NCBI GenBank assembly: GCA_021790215.1
Contig: JAJYIG010000004.1
Coordinates: 1 to 41,499 of the forward strand
Length of the DNA stretch: 41,499 nt
DNA from: a bacterium
GTDB lineage: Bacteria; Patescibacteriota; Microgenomatia; UBA8517
Direction of reading: 5' to 3'
Of this stretch, positions 9,823-18,022 are shown one piece after another. The position numbers and the translations under genes are program-made. How positions within the stretch are numbered: position 1 is the stretch's first letter; every line of letters starts with the position of its first letter. Below the pieces are notes generated by a model. That model was given only the letters and a program-made list of their open reading frames with translations. It did not search any database and was not told where the DNA came from.

Positions 9823-9852
9823 TTGACTTTCCGGGTTTTCATGGGTTAAAAT
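9823..9852 (+). promoter_or_regulatory. Putative sigma70-type promoter
   Basis: TTGACT (9823-9828), 18-nt spacer, TAAAAT (9847-9852). Confidence 0.55.
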
Positions 9853-9860
9853 TGCGATTC

Positions 9861-9883
9861 ATCCCGCATAAAGCGGGATTTTT
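9861..9883 (+). terminator. Hairpin plus T-tract, intrinsic-terminator or attenuator-like
   Basis: ATCCCGC-ATAAA-GCGGGAT followed by TTTT. Confidence 0.65.
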
Positions 9884-9946
9884 ATTGACTCACGTAGCTT
9901 CAAAACTAGCTGTGAGGTTTTACCCGGAGCTCCCTCCCCGGTATCT

Positions 9947-10627
9947 ATGAGAAAAGTAACTCTCGAACTGCCCAAGTATCGCCTGCAGCTCCATATGAAG
10001 CTTACAAAAAGGCGTGAGCCTCTATTGGAAGAGCCCATTATCCCCACAACGTCTCTCATTAGGAAGAAATACAGAAAAGGGACGCTGCCTGGCAGGTTCG
10101 CAAGATATATGGCTGACCACAGAAATATCAGAAAGTTCTTTGCGGTCAATTTTGCAGCAGTAGCCATAACAGCCTCGTTAATGCCGTCCAAAAGCACAAA
10201 CATCTATGCTGCACCAAGCGATGACACAGTAATTCAATCTCAATATACCTTAGAAACACAAAAAACAACCATTTTTCCCCTCAACCAGTTCAGATTGAAC
10301 CAAGGATTTAGCTTTTTCCATCCGGGAGTTGATCTGGGAGCTGAAATTGGCGATCCTGTTAAACCAATGAGGGCGGGAGAAATTCAATTTGCCGGTTATA
10401 CAGATGACGGCTACGGCAACCTGATTATCGTCGATCACGGTAATGGGCTTACCACACGCTATGCTCATCTTTCAAAAATTTTTGTTTCCCTGGGACAAGA
10501 AGTGAATATTAATACAATTATCGGTCTAGTCGGAGTAACAGGGCACACTACCGGCCCGCATCTTCATTTTGAAGTCAGAATAAATGAAGCTCCTCAAAAC
10601 CCTCTTGATTACCTTCCGCTAAGATAA
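9947..10627 (+). CDS. M23-family metallopeptidase, envelope targeted
   Basis: 'FFHPGVDLGAEIGDPV', 'AGYTDDGYGNLIIVDHGNGLTTRYAHLS', 'GHTTGPHLHFEVR' (HxxxD and HxH). Confidence 0.92.
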   Translation: MRKVTLELPKYRLQLHMKLTKRREPLLEEPIIPTTSLIRKKYRKGTLPGRFARYMADHRNIRKFFAVNFAAVAITASLMPSKSTNIYAAPSDDTVIQSQYTLETQKTTIFPLNQFRLNQGFSFFHPGVDLGAEIGDPVKPMRAGEIQFAGYTDDGYGNLIIVDHGNGLTTRYAHLSKIFVSLGQEVNINTIIGLVGVTGHTTGPHLHFEVRINEAPQNPLDYLPLR

Positions 10628-10634
10628 AGTCTAA

Positions 10635-11396
10635 CTATTTTGATACAGAGAAGATAAGTGGTTCCAGGAAAGAGGTGGTCATTCCTTTCCACATTTCTGG
10701 CACAACAAAAGGTTCAGCACCACAAAGCTCTGCCCTCTTTTTATATTCCTCCTGAACCTCGGACGGCCAAGATTCAGCGATAAAGAGCGTTGTTGGCCTT
10801 ATAGTAGTCACGATACTACGGTAATACTCATTAGAGTAATTAAGCCCCTCAGTCATGCCTAAAGTATTAACCAGACAAGAATTTATGAACATATTTTTTC
10901 TCTGGTCATCAGTTAACTCAAGTCTTCTTCCTTTAAACTTTGTGGTTCTTTCCCCGCTTTCTATTATCAAAATCAAATGATCACAACAACGTCTCACAGC
11001 CGCCAATTCAAGAATTTGGACGGGTGTCAGTCTTCGATAATGACCAAATTTCAAACCTACGTCCAGTCCTTTTTCTTTAAGAGATTGAGCCTTCTTCCCA
11101 ATTTCATCAATAGGTAGAAACTCTCCATAACCACCATCCGGAAGCGTTGTCAAAAGCTCGTAAACCTCCCCTTGAGTAATTTTTCCAGATTTTACTGCTG
11201 CCTCGCGGATAATGCTAAAGTTGCGGGAGTCAAATTTCTTGCCGCTTGTAACCCACATTGAATAAAATCCGGCAATTATTCTTGCTATGTCCAACTTTTT
11301 GAGAGTCGGCCCAGAAAATCTCTCCGTAAATATTGTAGCCAAACGGCTTGCAACCCAATCGGAAAGAGCTGCCTCAAATTCAAATTCTCTAGACAC
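10635..11396 (-). CDS. Uncharacterised protein, possibly a divergent nucleotidylyltransferase-fold protein
   Basis: 'GLKFGHYRRLTPVQILELAAVRRCCDHLILIIESGERTTKFKGRRLELTDDQRKNMFINS' loosely follows the cytidylyltransferase-like layout but lacks a canonical HxGH. Confidence 0.4.
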   Translation of the reverse strand: MSREFEFEAALSDWVASRLATIFTERFSGPTLKKLDIARIIAGFYSMWVTSGKKFDSRNFSIIREAAVKSGKITQGEVYELLTTLPDGGYGEFLPIDEIGKKAQSLKEKGLDVGLKFGHYRRLTPVQILELAAVRRCCDHLILIIESGERTTKFKGRRLELTDDQRKNMFINSCLVNTLGMTEGLNYSNEYYRSIVTTIRPTTLFIAESWPSEVQEEYKKRAELCGAEPFVVPEMWKGMTTSFLEPLIFSVSK

Positions 11397-11433
11397 TAAG
11401 GAAATTTAACACCGAGAGGTCGTGAAGTCAAAA

Positions 11434-13062
11434 TTAATAATCCATTCCGCCCATGCCGGGCGCAGGCATAGTGGGCTCTTTCTTTTCCTCAGGAATATCA
11501 GTCACAAGGCCTTCTGTTGTCAAAACCATCATAGCAACAGAAGAGGCGTTTTGAAGGGCCGAACGGGTAACTTTAACTGGATCCAAAACTCCAAACTTAG
11601 TCATGGAACCAAACTCGGAAGTTAGAGCATTGTAACCAAAATCCTTATCTTTACTTGCCAAAACCTTCTTAAGAACAATATCGTCATCATCACCTGCATT
11701 TTTGACAAGCCATCTAATGGGTTCCTCGAGGGATTCGTAAATAATATCCAACCCCACCTGTTCATCAGAATTTCCGGCCTTAATGGATTTAACAACCTCT
11801 CTGGCCCTAAGAAGCGCAGTTTCGCCCCCGGGAACAATTCCTTCTTCAATTGCCGCTTTGGTTGCTCCTACCGCGTCTTTAACTCTTTCCTTCTTGTCAT
11901 TAAGTTCAATCTCTGTTGCAGCCCCAACATTAATTTGGGCAACTCCTCCCGAAAGCTTTGCCAACCTTTCCTCAAGTTTATCGCGGTCAAAATCAGAATC
12001 CGTTGCTTTGATTTGTTTTTTGATAGATTCCACTCTAGCGTCAATTGCCGCCTTTTCCCCTTTGCCACCGATAACTCTTGCATTATCTTTATCCGCCCAA
12101 ATTTTATCTGCCCTACCCAAGTCTGTTACTTCAATTGATTCAAAAGTTCTCCCAGTATCCTCACTTATAACCGTTCCTCCAGTAAGAATGGCGATATCCT
12201 CAAGCATCTCTTTGCGCCTATCACCAAATCCGGGTGATTTAATTGCCAGCACATTGAAAGTGCCGCGAAGTTTATTTACAACCAGTGTGGCAAGCGCCTC
12301 TCCTTCAATCTCGTCAGCAATAATTACCAAATTCTTACTTACTTTAACGAACTTCTCCAGAAAAGGAAGAAGGTCTGCAATTGCTGAAATCTTTTTGTCT
12401 GTCAAAAGAATGTAGGCGTCTTCCATTTCAGCCTCCATCCTGTCTGCGTTGGTTACAAAATAAGCTGACGCATATCCTCTATCAAATTCCATCCCCTCTT
12501 TATATTCGATATCTATTGTCAAACCTTTTCCTTCCTCAACAGTAACAACTCCATCCCGTCCGACTTTATCTAGTGCCTCGGCAATTTTAGCTCCTATTTC
12601 AGAGTCTCCCGCCGAAATCGTCGCAACTTGAGATATCTCCGAATGGTTTTTTATGGGTTTGGCCATTCTCTTTAATTCTGCTACAACTGCCTCAGTAGCC
12701 TTCTCAATTCCCTTTTTAACAATCATCGGGTTTGCCCCGGCATCAATCTTGACCATCCCTTTTTGGGTAATTACCTGAGCCAAAAGAGTAGATGTTGTTG
12801 TACCGTCCCCCGCATTATCATTGGTTTTACTTGCAGCTTCCTTAACAAGCTGTGCCCCCATATTTTCAAACGGGTCGGCAAGATCAATTTCCTTGGCTAC
12901 ACTTACTCCATCGTGAACAATATTGGGCGCTCCCCATTTTTTGTCCAAAGCAATATTCCTCCCTTTGGGTCCAAGGGTGGTCACAACAGCTTTGGCAACA
13001 GTATCAATTCCTTTTAATAACGATTCCCTTGCGTCTTTAGAAAACTTTAGTTGTTTTGCCAT
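11434..13062 (-). CDS. groEL: 60-kDa chaperonin GroEL
   Basis: '[31 protein letters not shown]', '[14 protein letters not shown]', '[22 protein letters not shown]', C-terminal '[10 protein letters not shown]'. Confidence 0.99.
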   Translation of the reverse strand: MAKQLKFSKDARESLLKGIDTVAKAVVTTLGPKGRNIALDKKWGAPNIVHDGVSVAKEIDLADPFENMGAQLVKEAASKTNDNAGDGTTTSTLLAQVITQKGMVKIDAGANPMIVKKGIEKATEAVVAELKRMAKPIKNHSEISQVATISAGDSEIGAKIAEALDKVGRDGVVTVEEGKGLTIDIEYKEGMEFDRGYASAYFVTNADRMEAEMEDAYILLTDKKISAIADLLPFLEKFVKVSKNLVIIADEIEGEALATLVVNKLRGTFNVLAIKSPGFGDRRKEMLEDIAILTGGTVISEDTGRTFESIEVTDLGRADKIWADKDNARVIGGKGEKAAIDARVESIKKQIKATDSDFDRDKLEERLAKLSGGVAQINVGAATEIELNDKKERVKDAVGATKAAIEEGIVPGGETALLRAREVVKSIKAGNSDEQVGLDIIYESLEEPIRWLVKNAGDDDDIVLKKVLASKDKDFGYNALTSEFGSMTKFGVLDPVKVTRSALQNASSVAMMVLTTEGLVTDIPEEKKEPTMPAPGMGGMDY

Positions 13063-13089
13063 AAAATGTATATCGGAACAATAAATATT

Positions 13090-13386
13090 TTATCCCTCAA
13101 TAGCTAAAATATCTTCGAATTTAACAAAAAGATATTCTTTACCGCTAATTTTAACCTCATTCCCTCCCCATTTTTTATAGATAACAACATCTCCCACTTT
13201 TACAGGAGATATTTTTTTGGCACCCGAATCGGTGATCTCATCAGTCCCAGCCGCCAGCACCTTTCCCTTTTGGGGTTTTTCCGAAACATTTTCGGGAAGA
13301 TAAATACCGGAAGCGGTTTTGGTTTCCGCCTCAAGAGGCTCAATAAGAAGATATCCTGCGGTAGGTTTTAGATTTAATTTAGTCAT
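13090..13386 (-). CDS. groES: 10-kDa co-chaperonin GroES
   Basis: 'GYLLIEPLEAETKTASGIYLPENVSEKPQKGKVLAAG', 'VKVGDVVIYKKWGGNEVKISGKEYLFVKFEDILAI'; directly upstream of groEL. Confidence 0.98.
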   Translation of the reverse strand: MTKLNLKPTAGYLLIEPLEAETKTASGIYLPENVSEKPQKGKVLAAGTDEITDSGAKKISPVKVGDVVIYKKWGGNEVKISGKEYLFVKFEDILAIEG

Positions 13387-13416
13387 TTTTTTATTTTAGA
13401 AAAAAACAGCATCTGG

Positions 13417-13443
13417 TTAGCATTCCAGACACCTGAGTGCTAT
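13417..13443 (-). promoter_or_regulatory. CIRCE-type inverted repeat (HrcA operator) upstream of groES
   Basis: TTAGCATTC-N9-GAGTGCTAT against the CIRCE consensus TTAGCACTC-N9-GAGTGCTAA, one mismatch per half-site. Confidence 0.92.
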
Positions 13444-13470
13444 TGTAAAAATACTAAAATCTATTGTCAA
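13442..13470 (-). promoter_or_regulatory. Putative sigma70 promoter of groESL
   Basis: On the minus strand: TTGACA (13470-13465), 17-nt spacer, TACAAT (13447-13442). Confidence 0.85.
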
Positions 13471-13505
13471 GTGCCACTTCTTATTTTTGAACACATTAAG
13501 AGAAA

Positions 13506-14387
13506 TTATGTTAGAAGAGAAAGTTGTTTTGATACTAATTTTCCCCAATCGTTCGGATGAAAAAGAGCCCTCGTGGGGGTAATTGTCTCATGTGTAATTT
13601 TTTTCTTCATGTAAGAATATTGAAAATTAAACGCCAACTTTTCAAAAAGAACTGTGAGATAAGATCTTGATAACTGACGTAATTTTTTTATCTGCCCACT
13701 TTTTTCCTTTATCCTTACCGAACCGGGCCAATAAGAAAGAATCCATTTGTTTTCCCAGAGAAATTTTTCGTAGGTCTTGCCCTTATTTACAAGCGGTACT
13801 ATTTGGGCAATCTCGTGCGCCGTATAGAAGTTTCTCTTTCCCTTATTCCAAACCAAGTCGCTTTCGTCAAGCCACACATTTAAACAGAGTTTGTCCTTTT
13901 GTTCCTGAACGCTCGGCCTACGTAACGAAAATCGCGTGGGTAAAAGCATTAGATAAACAAATAGACGTGTCATCCAGAGGGTTCCTTTTTTCGTCACCAA
14001 CATCAAATCAATATCGCTTTCCTCACTCGAATTTCCCATTGCCAAAGACCCTGTTACAGCCACCATTTTGATTGAGGGAACAAGAGTCAAAAGTTTTGAG
14101 ACTCTCTCCGCAATTCTCATCTTTCTTTCAGAAATCCTGCCTCTTAGTATTCTTTTATAAACCAGTCCTTCTCTGCCGTTCAGAAACCAGTAACCGTTTC
14201 TGTCGACAACCTCTATTGAGCGATCATGTCCCAAAATTTTATTTTCTCCCGCGCGCCAGCGGACAATCTCGTAAAAACTAAGAGGGTAATCAAAAATATT
14301 ATGATAAAGAACTGAAAATCTCTCACCCGGGGTTAATGCGTCATGGCTGGAACTATTTATTGTAGAAATTGTATAAAGATTCTGCAT
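13506..14387 (-). CDS. Nucleotidyltransferase-domain protein (Pol beta/MNT-like)
   Basis: 'VAVTGSLAMGNSSEESDIDLMLVTK' matches the GSxxxG...DxD signature. Confidence 0.75.
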   Translation of the reverse strand: MQNLYTISTINSSSHDALTPGERFSVLYHNIFDYPLSFYEIVRWRAGENKILGHDRSIEVVDRNGYWFLNGREGLVYKRILRGRISERKMRIAERVSKLLTLVPSIKMVAVTGSLAMGNSSEESDIDLMLVTKKGTLWMTRLFVYLMLLPTRFSLRRPSVQEQKDKLCLNVWLDESDLVWNKGKRNFYTAHEIAQIVPLVNKGKTYEKFLWENKWILSYWPGSVRIKEKSGQIKKLRQLSRSYLTVLFEKLAFNFQYSYMKKKITHETITPTRALFHPNDWGKLVSKQLSLLT

Positions 14388-14395
14388 TACAACTA

Positions 14396-15841
14396 TTATT
14401 TGGTAGAAAGCCCATACTGGGAAAGAACCTGTTTAACCCCTTGGGCACATGTAGCCAAAGCGGCAGACGCACTTTCTTTGCCATCAGCTACAGCGTTAAC
14501 TGCGTCCCCAAAGTAATTAATAAGCTGTGTGTTAATTCCTGTCGGCCCGTCAAAAGTACGGCTATCAAGATACCAACTGCGGGCTCCTACCGCCTGGCTA
14601 ACTATTGACCCGAGAATGGGTTGACCGCTCAAAAGAGATGCCATATCCGTTCTTGGATATGGCTCGCCAAAACTTCTTATCGCTGATTCGTTTTTATAAA
14701 GCTTCTGTAAAGAATCCTGGGTACTTAAAAACTTTAAGAAATCCCAAGCAATGGTCTTGTTGGAGCTTTTAGACCAGACCCCTTGAGCCCAATATGTTGC
14801 GTAGGTAATATCGGGATCGTTTGGGTTGTCTTTTGGAAGTTGTGGGACAGGAACTGTTTCAAACTTTAAATTAGGATTTTGTTGTTCGATTTCAAAAGCT
14901 CTCCAGCTAGGTCCAAAATACATCGCCAAATTGCCTGAAGCAAAAGCTTGAGTTGAAGAAGGAAGTGTGGTGTCCCATTCATCATAAACTGTGGAAAAAT
15001 TAGTAAAGAAAGTCAAAGCACCCTCAGCCGCTGGTCCAGTGGGGTTACTCAAGTCTACCCCATTTTGAATCATCATTAAGGCCAAAATTTCCGGCCACTG
15101 ATCTACATTTTCTGTTCTTCCAAGTGCTATTTCCGACTGGGTAATAACTCCCTGATCATTCTTTTTAGTAAGAGCCAAATACTGCGGACTCGTAAGCTGA
15201 TTCCAATCGGTGGGTGGTTTTAGCCCAGCTGAATTTAAAATGTCCGTATTAACAAAAAGTGTTAAAGCATCATATTCCAAAGGAATCCCTACAATGGAAT
15301 TTCCTAAGGTTAAATCGGATGAGGCAATGGGATAAAACGTTTTTGCGTAATCCGCCGGATTCATGACAGATGCAGGAAGACTATCCAAGTCATTTTTAAA
15401 CATCGGTACCCAGCTATTGTGGAATGCAAAAATATCCGGGCCATCTCCTTTAGCCAAAGCGCTTGTCAACCTCTCCCTGTAATCTTGCTGGGATTGGGCA
15501 ACATAGGTAATCTTAACTCCCGGGTGGGAAGATTCGTACGCAGAAATAAGTGGAATAACTACAGATTTATCTTCCCAAAGTCCCCACCAGGTAATTTCAC
15601 CGGAATTGGCACTCTTTTGTCCTAGAAATTTATATGCAAGCCCTATGAATAGCACAAGAACGAAAAATCCCACCACCCCAAGAAGTATCGCTTTAGGAAA
15701 CTTCCTTTTTATCGGAGGTTGAACATTTGATGGTGATGAAGAAGCAGAAGCGGTTGGTACAACAGGTTGTTGTACCGGAATTTGTGGGGCCGGGGGAACT
15801 GGCAGCGGGTTGGTACTTTCAAAGATGTTTTTGGGCGGCAT
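14396..15841 (-). CDS. Extracellular solute-binding protein (family 1-like) with N-terminal membrane anchor
   Basis: 'WWGLWEDKSVVIPLISAYESSHPGVKITYVAQSQQDYRERLTSALAKGDGPDIFAFHNSWVPMF', 'AWDFLKFLS'; Pro-rich N-terminus then one TM segment. Confidence 0.85.
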   Translation of the reverse strand: MPPKNIFESTNPLPVPPAPQIPVQQPVVPTASASSSPSNVQPPIKRKFPKAILLGVVGFFVLVLFIGLAYKFLGQKSANSGEITWWGLWEDKSVVIPLISAYESSHPGVKITYVAQSQQDYRERLTSALAKGDGPDIFAFHNSWVPMFKNDLDSLPASVMNPADYAKTFYPIASSDLTLGNSIVGIPLEYDALTLFVNTDILNSAGLKPPTDWNQLTSPQYLALTKKNDQGVITQSEIALGRTENVDQWPEILALMMIQNGVDLSNPTGPAAEGALTFFTNFSTVYDEWDTTLPSSTQAFASGNLAMYFGPSWRAFEIEQQNPNLKFETVPVPQLPKDNPNDPDITYATYWAQGVWSKSSNKTIAWDFLKFLSTQDSLQKLYKNESAIRSFGEPYPRTDMASLLSGQPILGSIVSQAVGARSWYLDSRTFDGPTGINTQLINYFGDAVNAVADGKESASAALATCAQGVKQVLSQYGLSTK

Positions 15842-15864
15842 TTTTGGCTTTTGATCCTATCTAA

Positions 15865-16968
15865 ATGGTATCATATACGTTGTCCGACTTAAATATGTTA
15901 CCAGAAAAAGTAGTTAAACCCGGCAAAAATGGTGTTTTAAAGGCAGTCGATGTCTTTAATAAAGGAGGCTTGGTAATTTATCCTACAGAGACCCTTTATG
16001 GGATAGGGGCTGACGCAACTAACCCCGAAGCCATCAAGAAGCTAACAGAATATAAAAATCGCTCTTTTGGCAAGCCATATTCCATTGCAGTAATTAATCA
16101 AGAAATGGCAGAAGAATATGTGCAGTTGAATAATACTGCCAAGAATCTGTATAGACAGTTTCTTCCCGGACCTCTCACTATAATTTCCAAAGGGAAACAT
16201 CGGGTGGCTCCTGGTGTAGAAAGTGAAGAGGGAACGTTGGGAATAAGAATTCCTGATTACAAACTGGTTATTGATATTGTAAAAACACTTGGGAGACCAA
16301 TCACAGCGACCTCAGCAAACGCTAGCTATAAGAAGCGTCCTTACAAAATTTCAGATATTCTAAACAGTCTAAGCCGAAAGCAAATAGGGTTAATAGATTT
16401 AATCATTGACGCCGGAGAGTTACCAAAAAATGATCCGTCAACTGTCATTGACACATCCCTTGACTACAAGGTTACTCTACGACAAGGCAAAATCAAATTT
16501 TCCGATAAAAATGAAATTCTCAGTAGAAGTGAGGAAAATACACAAAATCTTGCAAAAGAAATCTGGCAAAAATACGAACACAATTACAAACACCGGGCTA
16601 TTATATTCGCACTTCAGGGGGAAATGGGTGCTGGTAAAACTATTTTTACTAAGGGTCTGGGTAAAGCAATGGAGATAACGGAATTAATCACCTCCCCCAC
16701 CTTTGCCCTGGAAAACGAATATAGTAAAGGTGGCAAAAAGCTTTATCACTTTGATGCATGGAGAATGAAAAATTCGGAAGAACTTAAAGTCCTGGGGTTC
16801 GATAAATTGATAAAGAATAAATCTGTAATTTCTATTGAGTGGGCCGAAAGAGTTGGTGATATTATCCACAAGTTTGATGATGAAGCAATAATTATTTGGA
16901 TAAAAATAGAAAATCCACAAGCCGGCGGAGAAAACGAAAGAATTATCTCATGGGGAATCACAAAATGA
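15865..16968 (+). CDS. Fusion of threonylcarbamoyl-AMP synthase (TsaC/YrdC/Sua5 family) and TsaE ATPase
   Basis: N-terminal 'GGLVIYPTETLYGIGADATN', 'LPGPLTII', 'ITATSANAS', 'STVIDTS'; C-terminal 'IIFALQGEMGAGKTIFTKGLGKAMEI...SPTFALENEY...LYHFDAWRM...SIEWAERVGD'. Alternative start at 15895. Confidence 0.93.
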   Translation: MVSYTLSDLNMLPEKVVKPGKNGVLKAVDVFNKGGLVIYPTETLYGIGADATNPEAIKKLTEYKNRSFGKPYSIAVINQEMAEEYVQLNNTAKNLYRQFLPGPLTIISKGKHRVAPGVESEEGTLGIRIPDYKLVIDIVKTLGRPITATSANASYKKRPYKISDILNSLSRKQIGLIDLIIDAGELPKNDPSTVIDTSLDYKVTLRQGKIKFSDKNEILSRSEENTQNLAKEIWQKYEHNYKHRAIIFALQGEMGAGKTIFTKGLGKAMEITELITSPTFALENEYSKGGKKLYHFDAWRMKNSEELKVLGFDKLIKNKSVISIEWAERVGDIIHKFDDEAIIIWIKIENPQAGGENERIISWGITK

Positions 16969-18002
16969 AAATATTAGCCATCGATACGAGTTGTGATGAG
17001 ACAGCCGCTGCGATAACTGAAAATACTCGGATTTTATCGAATGTGATTTGGTCACAAGCTTCTGCTCACGCAAAATTTGGCGGTGTTATGCCATCTCTCG
17101 CCCAGAGAATGCATGAGGAAAGAATTGATTGGGTAATTGAACAGGCAATCAAAAGGTCAAAATTAAAAATTCAGAATTTAGACTATCTCGCAGTAACCAT
17201 TGGTCCAGGCCTTTCAATTGCTTTGGGAGTAGGAATAGACAGGGCCAGAAAACTTGCTGAAAAATACGGAAAGCCATTGATTGCTGTAAATCATCTCGAG
17301 GGACATCTTTTAAGTCCTTTGGCAAACTCAGATATCTTGAATCTAAAATTCCCAAATTTGGGTTTAGTAATTTCCGGTGGAAACACTATCTTTATAAAAA
17401 TGAACCAGCTTGGCTCATATGAAATTTTAGCTCAAACAACAGACGATGCATTGGGGGAAGCACTGGATAAAGCTGCCAGGATGCTTGGGCTTGGTTATCC
17501 CGGCGGAGCCATTTTGGAAAAATTGGCCCGGCTCGGCAATCCAAAAAAGTTCTCTCTACCAATTCCTCTGATAGGCCAAGAAAACAGGCAAATTTTTAGC
17601 TATTCCGGTTTAAAAACTTCTTTCTATAGATTGATAGAAGCAAACAAATTAAAGGATTTACATTTCCCTTCAAAACACGATGTGTATGACTTGGCAGCAA
17701 CTTTTCAAAATGTAGCTTTTACACACTTAATTCGTATCATTTCCTACATATTAAAAAATGATGACACCACGTACCGCGACTTTTTTGTGGGGGGCGGAGT
17801 CTCAGCAAACATCGAAATCCGAAAACGTCTTCGTAATCTTGCAAAAGAGAATGGTCTCCAAACACACTTTCCTTATACACAAAGGTTGTGTGGCGATAAT
17901 GCCGCAATGATCGGTATAGCCGGCTATTTCTATGTTACTACGGGAAATTTAACCAAGAACCCTAAAGAAATCGACAGAGACCCCAACCTAAAATTATCGT
18001 AA
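16965..18002 (+). CDS. tsaD: tRNA N6-threonylcarbamoyladenosine biosynthesis protein TsaD
   Basis: 'MKILAIDTSCDETAAAI', 'VNHLEGHLLSP', 'TTDDALGEALDKAARMLGLGYPGG', 'FVGGGVSAN'. Start moved from 16896 to the ATG overlapping the previous stop (ATGA). Confidence 0.96.
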   Translation: MKILAIDTSCDETAAAITENTRILSNVIWSQASAHAKFGGVMPSLAQRMHEERIDWVIEQAIKRSKLKIQNLDYLAVTIGPGLSIALGVGIDRARKLAEKYGKPLIAVNHLEGHLLSPLANSDILNLKFPNLGLVISGGNTIFIKMNQLGSYEILAQTTDDALGEALDKAARMLGLGYPGGAILEKLARLGNPKKFSLPIPLIGQENRQIFSYSGLKTSFYRLIEANKLKDLHFPSKHDVYDLAATFQNVAFTHLIRIISYILKNDDTTYRDFFVGGGVSANIEIRKRLRNLAKENGLQTHFPYTQRLCGDNAAMIGIAGYFYVTTGNLTKNPKEIDRDPNLKLS

Positions 18003-18022
18003 TATCATGCTAAAATAAACTC

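Noticed and set aside
11783-12415. 210-aa plus-strand ORF antisense to groEL
   Set aside because: Lies wholly inside the unambiguous groEL gene; Ser/Leu-rich translation typical of antisense frames.
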